Source: Pseudomonas argentinensis
GTDB taxonomy: Bacteria > Pseudomonadota > Gammaproteobacteria > Pseudomonadales > Pseudomonadaceae
DNA: 64,000 nucleotides
Direction: 5' to 3'
NCBI RefSeq assembly: GCF_001839655.2
Contig: NZ_CP056087.1
Location: 1,674,001 to 1,738,000, forward strand
Positions 10,038-18,793 of the stretch are shown piece after piece. How positions within the stretch are numbered: the first letter of the stretch is position 1; each line of letters begins with the position of its first letter. The notes under the pieces were generated by a model, which made no database searches, was not told the origin of the DNA, and saw nothing but the letters and a program-made list of their open reading frames with translations. A program made the translations under genes and the position numbers.

Positions 10038-10973
10038 TCAGAGGCTGAGCAGATGGATCAGCCGCGCCGCCACCTTGGCGGTACGGTTGTCGATGTCGTA
10101 GTCGGGGTTGAGCTCGGCCAGGTCGGCCAGGCGCAGCTTGCCGCTGGCCTTGAGCCGTTCGAGCAGCGGCTCCAGCAGTTCCAGGCGCACACCACGGGCG
10201 GCCGGCGCGCTGACGCCCGGCGCTTCGCACGCCGGCAGCACGTCGATGTCGAGGGTCAGGTAGAGCGCGTCGCACTCGGCGGCGAAGGCGTCCAGCTCGG
10301 CGCCGATGGCATCGAGGGTCGACTCGCGAATCTGGTGATCCTCGCGCACCAGCACGTTCAGATCGGCGGCGCGATCGAACAGCGCCCGGGTGTTGCTGGC
10401 GCGGCTGACACCCAGGCAGGCGTAGCGGAACGGCCAGCCGCGCGCGGCGCACTGCTCGGCGATCTGCGCGAAGGGCGTGCCGGAGGAATGCACATGGGCC
10501 GGGTCGCGCAGGTCGAAATGGGCGTCGAAATTGACTATTCCGATACATGGGGCGGGCTGGCCCCTGAGATGTTCGGCCAGCCCCGACCAGCTACCGAAGG
10601 CCACTTCATGGCCACCACCGATCACCAGCGGCAGATGGCCGGCGTCCAGCAGCGCGCAGACGTTTTGGCCGAGGCGCGCCTGGGCCGCCTCCAGGTCGCC
10701 GTCCTCGCAGGTCACGTCACCGGCGTCATAGGCCGGCGCCTGACGGTGCCAGGCCTGGTTGGCCAGCGCCTTGCGCACGCTTTGCGGCGCAGCGGCGGCG
10801 CCGACGCGACCCTGGTTGCGGCGCACGCCTTCGTCGCAGGCGAAACCCAACAGGGCCAGGCCCGGCTGGCTGTCTTCGGCCAGCGCCTGGATACGTTGGT
10901 GCCAGCGCGCGCTGTCGGCTTCCGGGTCGGTACGGCCGCTCCAGGCGGCCATGCTGTGACGATCAGCGAGCAT
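10038..10973 (-). CDS. hutG: Formimidoylglutamase (arginase family)
   Basis: A 311-residue ureohydrolase-fold enzyme that cleaves N-formimidoyl-L-glutamate to glutamate and formamide, the last step of the four-step hut route. The binuclear manganese ligands are visible in [11 protein letters not shown] (His), [12 protein letters not shown] (Asp-x-His-x-x-x-Asp) and [10 protein letters not shown] (Asp-x-Asp). The ATG at 10973 has an AAGGAGG box 7 bases upstream, which fixes the start; it overlaps the end of hutI by 11 bases. This is not the N-formylglutamate deformylase also called HutG in the five-step pathway, and no hutF-like deiminase is present in the cluster. Confidence 0.95.
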   Translation of the reverse strand: MLADRHSMAAWSGRTDPEADSARWHQRIQALAEDSQPGLALLGFACDEGVRRNQGRVGAAAAPQSVRKALANQAWHRQAPAYDAGDVTCEDGDLEAAQARLGQNVCALLDAGHLPLVIGGGHEVAFGSWSGLAEHLRGQPAPCIGIVNFDAHFDLRDPAHVHSSGTPFAQIAEQCAARGWPFRYACLGVSRASNTRALFDRAADLNVLVREDHQIRESTLDAIGAELDAFAAECDALYLTLDIDVLPACEAPGVSAPAARGVRLELLEPLLERLKASGKLRLADLAELNPDYDIDNRTAKVAARLIHLLSL

Positions 10974-12201
10974 GGGCAATGGCCTCCTTGTCGTAGCTGA
11001 TGGCGCCAGCGAACACCCGCTGGCGCAGGCGCCCGGCCTGCACCGCATAGGCCAGCTCGGCCGGTTGCCGGATATCCCACAGGCACAGATCCGCTGGCGC
11101 GCCGACAGCGATGCGGCCGAGGTCTGGCAGGCCGAGGGCTCGGGCGCCGTGGGCGGTCATGCCGGCCAGGGCTTCGCGCGGGGTGAGGCGAAACAGGGTG
11201 CAGGCCAGGTTGGCCATCAGCGTGGGCAGGCAGATCGGCGAGGTGCCGGGGTTGGCGTCGCTGGCCACCGCCATGGGTACGCCGTACTGGCGCAACAGCT
11301 CGATGGGCGGCAGCTGGGCTTCACGCAGCACGTGGAAGGCGCCGGGCAGCAACACCGCGACCGTGCCGGCCTGGGCCATGGCGTGCACGCCGGCTTCATC
11401 CAGGTATTCGATATGGTCGGCGGACAGCGCGCCGTAGCGTGCGGCCAGGGCGCTGCCAGCGAGGTTGGACAGTTGCTCGGCATGGGCCTTGATCGCCAAA
11501 CCGTGGGCCTGGGCTGCCTGATAGATGCGCTCGCACTGCGCCGGGGAAAACCCGATGCCCTCGCAGAACACATCCACCGCATCGGCCAGCCCTTCACGAG
11601 CAGCGGCCGGGATCATCTCTTCGCAGACTAGGCTGACGTAGTCGTCGGCGCGGCCGGCATATTCTGGTGGCAGGGCATGGGCACCCAACAGCGTTGTAAG
11701 CACCCGCACCGGGCGCAGTTCGCCGAGGCGCCGCGCCACGCGCAGCATCTTCAGTTCGTCGTCCAGGGTCAGGCCGTAGCCGGATTTGATTTCCAGGGTG
11801 GTGACGCCATCGGCCAGCAGGGCATCCAGGCGCGGCAGGCTGGCCGCGATCAATTCGTCCTCGCCCGCGGCGCGGGTGGCCCGCACCGTGCTGAGAATGC
11901 CACCGCCATTGCGGGCGATGGTTTCGTAGCTGACACCTTCCAGGCGCTGCTCGAATTCGCCGGCGCGGTCACCGGCGTACACCAGATGGGTGTGGCAGTC
12001 GACCAGGCCGGGGGTCATCACGCCGCCGTTGGCCGCTTCTTCGGCGCCACCGGCCAGGCTCGGATCGAAGCCGCTTTCCGGCCATAGACCGCCAACACGT
12101 CCGTGTTCGACCAGCACGGCCATGGGCTCGGGGATTTGTTCGAGGCCGTCGAACAGCGTGACGTTGCGCCAGAGCAAACGGGTGGACTGAGAAGAAGCCA
12201 T
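10963..12201 (-). CDS. hutI: Imidazolonepropionase
   Basis: A 412-residue amidohydrolase-fold enzyme that opens the ring of 4-imidazolone-5-propanoate to give N-formimidoyl-L-glutamate. The metal-binding [13 protein letters not shown] motif (His-x-His) is near residue 77, HAEQLSN in the middle supplies another ligand, and SDANPGTSP near 315 carries the conserved Asp. The length is normal. It is the first gene of the hut operon and overlaps hutG. Two HutC-like palindromes lie 23 and 108 bases upstream of its start, suggesting direct repression at this promoter. Confidence 0.97.
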   Translation of the reverse strand: MASSQSTRLLWRNVTLFDGLEQIPEPMAVLVEHGRVGGLWPESGFDPSLAGGAEEAANGGVMTPGLVDCHTHLVYAGDRAGEFEQRLEGVSYETIARNGGGILSTVRATRAAGEDELIAASLPRLDALLADGVTTLEIKSGYGLTLDDELKMLRVARRLGELRPVRVLTTLLGAHALPPEYAGRADDYVSLVCEEMIPAAAREGLADAVDVFCEGIGFSPAQCERIYQAAQAHGLAIKAHAEQLSNLAGSALAARYGALSADHIEYLDEAGVHAMAQAGTVAVLLPGAFHVLREAQLPPIELLRQYGVPMAVASDANPGTSPICLPTLMANLACTLFRLTPREALAGMTAHGARALGLPDLGRIAVGAPADLCLWDIRQPAELAYAVQAGRLRQRVFAGAISYDKEAIAHAR

Positions 12202-12223
12202 TGCAGGTCGCCCTTACTTGTAA

Positions 12224-12233
12224 TGTATATACA
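12224..12233. promoter_or_regulatory. HutC-like operator palindrome, proximal to hutI
   Basis: TGTATATACA, a perfect 10-bp palindrome inside an AT-rich stretch, lies 23 bases before the hutI start. HutC of pseudomonads recognises TTGTATGTACAA-like sites, and this core matches that pattern. A second identical core lies 85 bases further upstream. Confidence 0.6.
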
Positions 12234-12308
12234 ATTAAGCGAAATGCTTTGTAGGGTCAAGTGCAATGCTATGGCGCTCCGGAAGGGGGAGGCGCCGGAA
12301 AATATTTA

Positions 12309-12318
12309 TGTATATACA
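12309..12318. promoter_or_regulatory. HutC-like operator palindrome, distal copy
   Basis: A second TGTATATACA core, identical to the one at 12224-12233. The 85-base offset is about eight helical turns, so both sites face the same side of the DNA. That spacing would suit cooperative binding or looping by a dimeric GntR-family repressor. Confidence 0.55.
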
Positions 12319-12358
12319 TTTTAGGGGCGGATCTGGGTGCGCCTGACTGGCTGCCGGC

Positions 12359-12730
12359 TCAGGAGCGATCCTGGGGATAGCGCATGGCGAGAGGAAAGGG
12401 CGGCAGCCAGGCTTCGCGCCGGCACGTCCAGCATTCGTAGGTCGGTTGCAGTTGGTCCGGCGCGTCGAGGGCGCCCAGGTGCACTTCGATTTCATCGTCA
12501 CTGCGGGCGAACAGCGAGGCGCCGCAACGCGGGCAAAAGTGGCGTCCGGCGTAGCTGTGGGTTTCGCCGCTGACCGTTACGGCGTTCTGGGGGAAGATCG
12601 CAGCGGCGTAGAACAGTGCGCCGTGGTGCTTGCGGCAGTCGAGGCAATGGCAGATGCCGACCCGCTCAGGCTGGCCCATCGCCTCGATGCGTACCTGGCC
12701 ACACAGGCAACCACCGGTTAATCGATCCAT
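12359..12730 (-). CDS. GFA-family (CENP-V/GFA domain) zinc-binding protein
   Basis: A 123-residue single-domain protein of the glutathione-dependent formaldehyde-activating enzyme-like family. The zinc-binding cysteines are seen in GGCLCGQVRIE, ICHCLDCRKHHGALF and HFCPRCGASLFAR. The start at 12730 is chosen because an AGGAGG box lies 7-8 bases upstream; a longer frame to 12784 has no such site. Most family members are uncharacterised. It lies next to the hut promoter region but in the same orientation as hut, with no clear functional link. A second GFA protein is at 49836. Confidence 0.88.
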   Translation of the reverse strand: MDRLTGGCLCGQVRIEAMGQPERVGICHCLDCRKHHGALFYAAAIFPQNAVTVSGETHSYAGRHFCPRCGASLFARSDDEIEVHLGALDAPDQLQPTYECWTCRREAWLPPFPLAMRYPQDRS

Positions 12731-12788
12731 GCCACACCTCCTGCAGGCCCATGGCAGCAACCATAGCAGCAGGTGAGCGCTCAATGAC

Positions 12789-13424
12789 TCAGGGGCGATA
12801 GGCGCGCAGGAACATTTCGACGGTGGCGCGCGCGTGCTGCTCCTGCTGCACCTCGGTTTCCGGCTCGCCGCAGCCGATCAGCAGGCGGAAGTTGGCGCCG
12901 CCCTTGAGCAGGGAAAAGAACTGGTCGGCGGCGAGCTTTGGCGACTCGATGCGCAACTGGCCGCTGTGGTCCATCTTGCCCAGCAGGCGCTCCATCTCGG
13001 CCAGCAGGCGCTGCGGCCCGGCCTCGTAGAATATCTTCGCCAGTTGCGGGTCCTGGGCGCCGAGACTGGTCATCAGCCGGTGCAGGTCGACCGATTCGCT
13101 GCTATTGAGCAACTGGCTGAAGCCGCGGGCGATGTTCAGCAGCACATTGTGGGCGCTGGCGCCGACGGGGAACTCGAAGAACAGCTCGGGCAATTGCTCC
13201 TCGCAGCGGGCCTTCACCGCAGCGCAGAACAGCGTCTCCTTGTCGGTGAAGTGGCTGTACACCGTGAGCTTGGAAACTCCGGCATGGGCGGCGATGGCGT
13301 CCATGCTGCTGCCGGCGTAACCGTGGCGCACGAACAGGCATTTGGCCGCTTCGAGAATGGCTTGGCGCTTGGCGGGATCCTTGGGACGGCCGGGGCCGCT
13401 GGACTGCAATGAAGTGTCTGACAT
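12789..13424 (-). CDS. TetR-family transcriptional repressor, probable regulator of the adjacent RND pump
   Basis: A 211-residue TetR-type regulator. The N-terminal helix-turn-helix domain (about 12-60) reads RQAILEAAKCLFVRHGYAG, then SMDAIAAHAGVSKLTVYSHF with the recognition helix, then TDKETLFCAAV. The C-terminal ligand-binding half is helical (LLAEMERLLGKMDHSGQLRIE, then a SLLKGGANFRLLIGCGE stretch). It is divergent from the RND adaptor gene across 92 bases that contain a perfect 11-bp inverted repeat. This indicates that it represses the pump and itself. The inducer is unknown. Confidence 0.93.
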   Translation of the reverse strand: MSDTSLQSSGPGRPKDPAKRQAILEAAKCLFVRHGYAGSSMDAIAAHAGVSKLTVYSHFTDKETLFCAAVKARCEEQLPELFFEFPVGASAHNVLLNIARGFSQLLNSSESVDLHRLMTSLGAQDPQLAKIFYEAGPQRLLAEMERLLGKMDHSGQLRIESPKLAADQFFSLLKGGANFRLLIGCGEPETEVQQEQHARATVEMFLRAYRP

Positions 13425-13443
13425 CGGGCGATTTTAATACTGG

Positions 13444-13479
13444 ACTGCCGAGTACGCTATTTTTAATATACTCGGCAGT
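13444..13479. promoter_or_regulatory. Putative TetR operator between regulator and RND efflux genes
   Basis: Perfect 11-bp inverted repeat ACTGCCGAGTA (13444-13454) and TACTCGGCAGT (13469-13479) around an AT-rich 14-base centre. It lies midway between the divergent TetR and adaptor starts. Size and position fit a TetR-family operator overlapping both promoters. Confidence 0.7.
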
Positions 13480-13516
13480 ACAACTATTAAAAAGTTCCCG
13501 CCGAAGGACGCTCATC

Positions 13517-14620
13517 ATGTCTCGCCATGCTCTGTCTCGCCTCGCGCCCCTGTGCCTGGCCCTTTCCCTCGCTGCCTGCAGCGATACCCAGGCGCCACAG
13601 CCGGGCATTCGACCGGCCATGGTCGCGCAGCCGCAACTGGCGGCGGAGCAGGTGGACAGCTACCCAGGTGAGGTGCGGGCACGGCTGGAACCGGAACTGG
13701 CGTTTCGCATCGGCGGCAAGGTCACCCGGCGCCTGGTCGAAGTGGGCCAGCGGGTCGACAAGGATGCATCGCTGGCCGAGCTGGATCCGCAGGATGTGCG
13801 CCTGCAGCTCGACGCCACCCGCGCCCAGCTGCAGTCGGCCGAATCCAACCTGCAACTGGCGCGTGCCGAGCGCGACCGTTATCGCACCCTGCAGCAGCGC
13901 GGGATGATCAGCAAATCCCTAGCGGACAACGCCGAAAACACCTTTCGCGCTGCCGAAGCGCGCCTGCGCCAGGTGCGCGCCGAGCTCAACGTCGCCGACA
14001 ACCAGGCCGGCTACGCGGTACTGAAGGCGCCGCAGAGCGGGGTGATCGTGCAGCGCCGTGCCGAGGTCGGGCAGGTGGTGGCGGCCGGGCAGACGGTGTT
14101 CGTGCTGGCCGCCGATGGCGAACGCGAGGTGGCGATCGACCTGCCCGAGCAGGCGATCAGAAACCTCGCCATCGGCCAGGAGGTGGCCGTGGAGCTGTGG
14201 TCGCAGCCCGGCCAGCAGCTGGCCGGGCGTGTGCGTGAACTGTCGCCGGCGGCCGATCCGCGTTCGCGCACCTATGCGGCGCGCATCGCCCTGCAACGGT
14301 CGGATGCGCGAGTCGAGCTGGGTCAGAGTGCCCGGGTGTTTATCGCCCGCCATGGGGACGTGCCGCTGGCGGTGCCGCTGTCGGCCCTGAGTGCGGAGCA
14401 GGGCCAGCCCTATGTCTGGGTGGTCGACCCGCAGAGCTCCACGCTCAAGCGCACCGCCGTGCGGGTCGGCGCCTATGGCGAAAAGAGCGTACCGGTGCTC
14501 GAGGGTCTGGAGGCCAGCGACTGGGTTGTGGTGGCTGGCGTGCAGGTGCTGCTGGACGGCCAGCAGGTGCGCCCGGTGGACCGGCAGAACCGCGCCGTCG
14601 ACCTGGCCGCCAAGGAGTAA
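13517..14620 (+). CDS. RND efflux periplasmic adaptor (membrane fusion) lipoprotein
   Basis: A 367-residue HlyD/AcrA-type adaptor. The start at 13517 is favoured because it gives a lipoprotein signal peptide (MSRHALSRLAPLCLALSLAA then Cys) with a GAAGGA box upstream. An in-frame start further upstream would bury that signal. Domains in order: beta-barrel/lipoyl strands (ELAFRIGGKVTRRLVEVGQRV), an alpha-hairpin (about 95-165, with LDATRAQLQSAESNLQLARAERDRY), a second lipoyl half (YAVLKAPQSGVIVQRRAEVGQVV) and a membrane-proximal domain. It bridges the inner-membrane pump at 14627 and an outer-membrane channel that is not encoded here, so it probably borrows a TolC/OprM-type partner. Confidence 0.94.
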   Translation: MSRHALSRLAPLCLALSLAACSDTQAPQPGIRPAMVAQPQLAAEQVDSYPGEVRARLEPELAFRIGGKVTRRLVEVGQRVDKDASLAELDPQDVRLQLDATRAQLQSAESNLQLARAERDRYRTLQQRGMISKSLADNAENTFRAAEARLRQVRAELNVADNQAGYAVLKAPQSGVIVQRRAEVGQVVAAGQTVFVLAADGEREVAIDLPEQAIRNLAIGQEVAVELWSQPGQQLAGRVRELSPAADPRSRTYAARIALQRSDARVELGQSARVFIARHGDVPLAVPLSALSAEQGQPYVWVVDPQSSTLKRTAVRVGAYGEKSVPVLEGLEASDWVVVAGVQVLLDGQQVRPVDRQNRAVDLAAKE

Positions 14621-14626
14621 GCGCCG

Positions 14627-17600
14627 ATGTCGTTCAACCTCTCCGCCTGGGCGCTGCAGCACCGCCAGATCGTGCTCTACCTCATGCTGCTGCTCGGCGT
14701 CGTCGGCGCGCTGTCCTACACCAAGCTAGGGCAGAGCGAGGATCCGCCGTTCACCTTCAAGGCCATGGTGGTGAAGACCAACTGGCCGGGCGCCACCGCC
14801 GAGCAGGTGTCGCGCCAGGTCACCGAGCGCATCGAGAAGAAATTGATGGAAACCGGCGAGTACGAACGCATCGTGTCGTTCTCGCGGCCCGGCGAGTCCC
14901 AGGTCACCTTCATGGCCCGCGACTCGATGCACTCCGACGAAATTCCCGAACTCTGGTACCAGCTGCGCAAGAAGATCGGCGACATTCGCCATACCTTGCC
15001 CGCCGGCATCCAGGGGCCGTTCTTCAACGACGAATTCGGTACCACCTTCGGCAATATCTACGCCCTGACCGGCAACGGTTTCGACTATGCGGTGCTCAAG
15101 GATTACGCCGACCGCGTGCAACTGCAGCTGCAGCGCGTGAAGGATGTCGGCAAGGTCGAGCTGGTCGGCCTGCAGGACGAGAAGATCTGGATCGAGCTGT
15201 CCAACACCAAGCTGGCCACCCTCGGCCTGCCGCTTTCTGCCGTGCAGCAGGCCCTCGAACAGCAGAACGCCATGCCCGTGGCCGGCTTCTTCGAGACCGA
15301 CAGCGACCGGGTGCAACTGCGGGTCAGCGGCAACTTCGAGACCGTCGAGCAGATCCGCGATTTTCCCATCCGTGTGGCCGAGCGCACCTTTCGCATTGGC
15401 GATGTAGCCGAGGTCAGTCGCGGCTTCAATGACCCACCAGCGCCGCGCATGCGCTTTATGGGCGAGGATGCCATCGGTCTCGCGGTTTCCATGAAGCCCG
15501 GCGGCGACATCCTGGTGCTCGGCAAGGCGCTGGAGGGCGAATTCACCCGCCTGCAGAACAACCTGCCGGCGGGCATGCAACTGCGCAAGGTGTCCGATCA
15601 GCCGGCGGCGGTGAAGACCGGCGTCGGCGAGTTCGTCAAGGTGCTCACCGAGGCGCTGATCATCGTCCTGCTGGTCAGCTTCTTCTCCCTCGGGCTACGT
15701 ACCGGGCTGGTGGTGGCGCTGTCGATTCCCCTGGTGCTGGCGATGACCTTCGCCGCCATGTACTACCTGGACATCGGCCTGCACAAGATATCCCTCGGCG
15801 CCCTGGTGCTGGCCCTGGGCCTGCTGGTGGACGACGCGATCATCGCCGTGGAGATCATGGCCATCAAGATGGAGCAGGGCTACGACCGGCTCAAGGCGGC
15901 GAGCTTCGCCTGGACCAGCACGGCGTTCCCCATGCTCACCGGCACGCTGATCACCGCGGCGGGCTTTCTGCCCATCGCCACCGCGCAGTCGGGCACTGGT
16001 GAGTACACCCGCTCGATCTTCCAGGTGGTGACCATCGCGCTGCTGATGTCCTGGGTGGCGGCGGTGATGTTCGTGCCGTACCTGGGCGCGCGTCTGCTGC
16101 CGGATCTGGCCAGGCGCGCTGCCGAAAAGCACGGCAGCAGTGGCGGGCATGACCCTTATTCAACACCTTTCTATGCACGTGTCCGTCGCCTGGTGGACGG
16201 GTGCGTGCGCTGGCGCAAGACGGTCATCGTGCTGACCCTGGCGCTGTTCGTCGGCTCGATCTTTCTGTTCCGGTTCGTGCCGCAGCAGTTCTTTCCCGCT
16301 TCGGGGCGCCTGGAGCTGATGGTCGATTTCAAGCTGGCCGAAGGCGCTTCGCTGATCGCCACCGAGGCCGAGGTGCGCCGCCTGGAAGCGCGCCTGGCGG
16401 GTCATCCAGGCGTGGATAACTACGTGGCCTATGTCGGCACCGGGTCGCCGCGCTTCTACCTGCCGCTGGATCAGCAGTTGCCGGCCACCAGCTTCGCGCA
16501 GATCGTGGTGCTGGCCACATCCATCGAGGAACGCGAAGCCGTACGCGCCTGGTTGATCGAGGTGCTGCACGACGAATTTCCGAGCCTGCGCACACGTATC
16601 TCGCGCCTGGAGAATGGTCCGCCGGTGGGCTACCCGGTGCAGTTCCGGGTCTCCGGCGAGCATATCGACGAAGTGCGCGCCCTGGCCCGCCAGGTCGCCG
16701 ACAAGGTGCGCGCCAACCCCGACGTGGTCAACGTGCACCTGGACTGGCAGGAGCCGAGCAAGGTGGTGTACCTGAACATCGACCAGGAGCGCGCCCGCGC
16801 CCTGGGCGTGAGCACCGCCGAGGTGGCCAAGTTCCTGCGCAGCTCGCTCAACGGTTCGTCGGTCAGCGACTACCGCGAGGACAACGAGCTGATCGAAATC
16901 CTCCTGCGCGGCACCTCGGCCGAGCGCCAGGCGCTGCAATTGCTGCCGAGCCTGGCGGTGCCCACCGACAGCGGCAAGAGCGTGGCCCTGGCGCAGATCG
17001 CCAGCCTGGAGTACGGCTTCGAAGAGGGGGTGATCTGGCACCGCAACCGCTTGCCGACGGTCACCGTGCGCGCCGATATCTATGGGGCCCGGCAACCCGT
17101 CACCCTGACCCAGCAGATCCTGCCGACCCTGGCCGATATCCGCGCCAGCCTGCCGGATGGTTATCTGCTGGAAGTGGGCGGCTCGGTGGAGGATTCCTCC
17201 AAGGGCCAGGCCTCGGTGGCGGCCGGCGTGCCCTTGTTCGTGGTGGTGGTGCTGACCCTGCTGATGCTGCAGCTCAAGAGCTTCTCGCGCATGATCATGG
17301 TGTTCCTCACCGCGCCGCTGGGGCTGATCGGCGTGACCCTGTTCCTGCTGCTGTTCGGCCAGCCGTTCGGCTTCGTGGCGATGCTCGGCACCATCGCGCT
17401 ATCGGGGATGATCATGCGCAACTCGGTGATCCTGGTCGACCAGATCGAGCAGGACCGCGAGGCCGGGCTGGACAGCTGGAACGCCATAGTCGAAGCCACC
17501 GTGCGGCGCTTCCGGCCCATCGTGCTGACCGCATTGGCCGCCGTGCTGGCGATGATTCCGCTGTCGCGCAGCGTGTTCTTCGGGCCGATGGCGGTGGCGA

Positions 17601-17716
17601 TCATGGGCGGGCTGGTGGTGGCCACGGCGCTGACCCTGCTGTTCTTGCCGGCGCTGTATGCGGCGTGGTTTCGCGTCAAACCGAGCGACAGGGCGCAGGC
17701 TGCGGGTGATAGTTAA
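14627..17716 (+). CDS. RND efflux permease (AcrB/MexB superfamily)
   Basis: A 1029-residue proton-driven inner-membrane pump starting 6 bases after the adaptor stop, with a GGAG site. It has the family layout: one N-terminal transmembrane helix, a large periplasmic loop (about 35-330), a block of five to six helices with LGALVLALGLLVDDAIIAVE (the conserved Asp pair of the proton relay, about 400-406), a second periplasmic loop (about 560-855), and the final helices containing GMIMRNSVILVDQIEQDRE. The divergent N-terminal sequence (KLGQSEDPPFTFKAMVVKTN) resembles the less-studied branch of RND pumps rather than MexB itself. Substrates are unknown. It is regulated with the adaptor by the divergent TetR. 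Confidence 0.95.
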   Translation: MSFNLSAWALQHRQIVLYLMLLLGVVGALSYTKLGQSEDPPFTFKAMVVKTNWPGATAEQVSRQVTERIEKKLMETGEYERIVSFSRPGESQVTFMARDSMHSDEIPELWYQLRKKIGDIRHTLPAGIQGPFFNDEFGTTFGNIYALTGNGFDYAVLKDYADRVQLQLQRVKDVGKVELVGLQDEKIWIELSNTKLATLGLPLSAVQQALEQQNAMPVAGFFETDSDRVQLRVSGNFETVEQIRDFPIRVAERTFRIGDVAEVSRGFNDPPAPRMRFMGEDAIGLAVSMKPGGDILVLGKALEGEFTRLQNNLPAGMQLRKVSDQPAAVKTGVGEFVKVLTEALIIVLLVSFFSLGLRTGLVVALSIPLVLAMTFAAMYYLDIGLHKISLGALVLALGLLVDDAIIAVEIMAIKMEQGYDRLKAASFAWTSTAFPMLTGTLITAAGFLPIATAQSGTGEYTRSIFQVVTIALLMSWVAAVMFVPYLGARLLPDLARRAAEKHGSSGGHDPYSTPFYARVRRLVDGCVRWRKTVIVLTLALFVGSIFLFRFVPQQFFPASGRLELMVDFKLAEGASLIATEAEVRRLEARLAGHPGVDNYVAYVGTGSPRFYLPLDQQLPATSFAQIVVLATSIEEREAVRAWLIEVLHDEFPSLRTRISRLENGPPVGYPVQFRVSGEHIDEVRALARQVADKVRANPDVVNVHLDWQEPSKVVYLNIDQERARALGVSTAEVAKFLRSSLNGSSVSDYREDNELIEILLRGTSAERQALQLLPSLAVPTDSGKSVALAQIASLEYGFEEGVIWHRNRLPTVTVRADIYGARQPVTLTQQILPTLADIRASLPDGYLLEVGGSVEDSSKGQASVAAGVPLFVVVVLTLLMLQLKSFSRMIMVFLTAPLGLIGVTLFLLLFGQPFGFVAMLGTIALSGMIMRNSVILVDQIEQDREAGLDSWNAIVEATVRRFRPIVLTALAAVLAMIPLSRSVFFGPMAVAIMGGLVVATALTLLFLPALYAAWFRVKPSDRAQAAGDS

Positions 17717-17789
17717 GAGCCTGATTGGGCTTTGAGAACTCGCGTTGGCTAGGGAGCGTTGGTAAAAGGCAAGAGCGGACGTTCCCAGC

Positions 17790-17864
17790 GTAGGGTGGAC
17801 AACGCTCTTTTTGTCCACCATTGCGCTCGCAGAGCGGTGGACGGATGAAGCGTCGTCCACCCTA
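17790..17864. repeat. REP/BIME-type palindrome cluster
   Basis: A 75-base palindromic block. GTAGGGTGGAC (17790-17800) pairs with GTCCACCCTAC (17854-17864), and an inner hairpin GGTGGACAA/TTGTCCACC spans 17794-17819. GTGGACR-type repeats of this kind are scattered through pseudomonad intergenic regions and are mobilised by RAYT transposases. It sits after the RND operon. Confidence 0.7.
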
Positions 17865-17942
17865 CGAAAGGCCGCTTCCGCCACTTTTCAGCCATCACCT
17901 TCGTAAGGTAGGCGACGCTTTATCCGTATCGCAGCGCAGAAA

Positions 17943-17978
17943 AAAGGGGCTGGTGCATAACGCGCCAGCCCCTTTTCT
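17943..17978. terminator. Rho-independent terminator, mainly for the DUF4197 gene
   Basis: An 11-bp stem GGGGCTGGTGC/GCGCCAGCCCC (one G-T pair) with a 5-base loop, flanked by an A-run on the left and CCTTTTCTTG on the right. Read on the minus strand it ends the DUF4197 gene 14 bases past its stop with a U-run. It could also stop plus-strand read-through. Confidence 0.8.
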
Positions 17979-17991
17979 TGCAGCTCGCCGC

Positions 17992-18669
17992 TTACAGCGC
18001 ACCAAAGACCTTCTTCGCCAGGCTGGTCGCCGCCGCGGCCGGGTTTTCGCGGATGCTGGCCTCCTGCTTGGCGATCATGTCGAACAGCCCATCGAGGGCC
18101 TGCTCGGTCACGTAGCTTTCGATATTGGCGCTCTTGGCGTCGAGCACGCCAAAGGTCGCCGCCTGGCCGGCGAAGCTGTTGTACTGCTTGGCCAGGCCGA
18201 CCTGGTCGGTGGCCTGCTTGACGATGGGCAGGAACTTGGCGCGGATCTGTTCGCGGCTGCTCTTGTTCAGGTACTGGGTGGCCGAATCCTCGGGGCCTGC
18301 AAGGATGCTCTTGGCGTCCTGCACGCTCATCTTCTTCACCGCGTCGACCAGCAGCGCCTGGGCCTGGGGCACGGCGGCTTCGGCGGCCTTGTTCATGCTG
18401 GTTTCCAACTGCTCGACCTGGGCGCCCATGCCCATCATCTTCATGGTCTTGGCGGCCTTGCCGAGTTTGCCGGGCAGCTCGATGCGCACTTCGGGGTTGT
18501 TGCTGAAGCCGCCGGGCTTGCCGAGCTGCTGCACGGCCACCTTGGCGCCCTGGGTGAGGGCGTCCTTGAGGCCGCCGCTGGCGTCCTGCTGGCTGAGGTC
18601 GGAAAGCGACAGGGCGAGCACGTTGGCGGACAGCAGCAGGCCGGCGACGAGAACGGGGATGCGGAGCAT
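17992..18669 (-). CDS. DUF4197-domain secreted protein
   Basis: A 225-residue protein with an N-terminal signal peptide (MLRIPVLVAGLLLSANVLA, probable cleavage before LSLSDLS). The rest is a helical DUF4197 domain with the conserved opening LSDLSQQDASGGLKDALTQG and a KYTD-like central helical region. The family is found in proteobacterial periplasms and has no established biochemical function. It is a single-gene unit ending in the strong terminator just downstream. The lipoprotein gene at 18794 is upstream on the same strand, 124 bases away. Confidence 0.9.
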   Translation of the reverse strand: MLRIPVLVAGLLLSANVLALSLSDLSQQDASGGLKDALTQGAKVAVQQLGKPGGFSNNPEVRIELPGKLGKAAKTMKMMGMGAQVEQLETSMNKAAEAAVPQAQALLVDAVKKMSVQDAKSILAGPEDSATQYLNKSSREQIRAKFLPIVKQATDQVGLAKQYNSFAGQAATFGVLDAKSANIESYVTEQALDGLFDMIAKQEASIRENPAAAATSLAKKVFGAL

Positions 18670-18793
18670 GGCGGTAACCTTCGAGCGGTGGAAATAGGCA
18701 GCGAGCTTAGCAGGCTGAAGATGGGCGCGGCGAAGGTTGCGGGCAGGGCGGGGGAGGAGGACGGCACGCCCATGGCGGGCGTGCCGATCAGCG

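Noticed and set aside
10974..11048. A longer hutG starting at 11048
   Set aside because: The added residues ([11 protein letters not shown] and so on) are unlike the family and lie inside hutI. The ATG at 10973 has an AAGGAGG box at ideal spacing.
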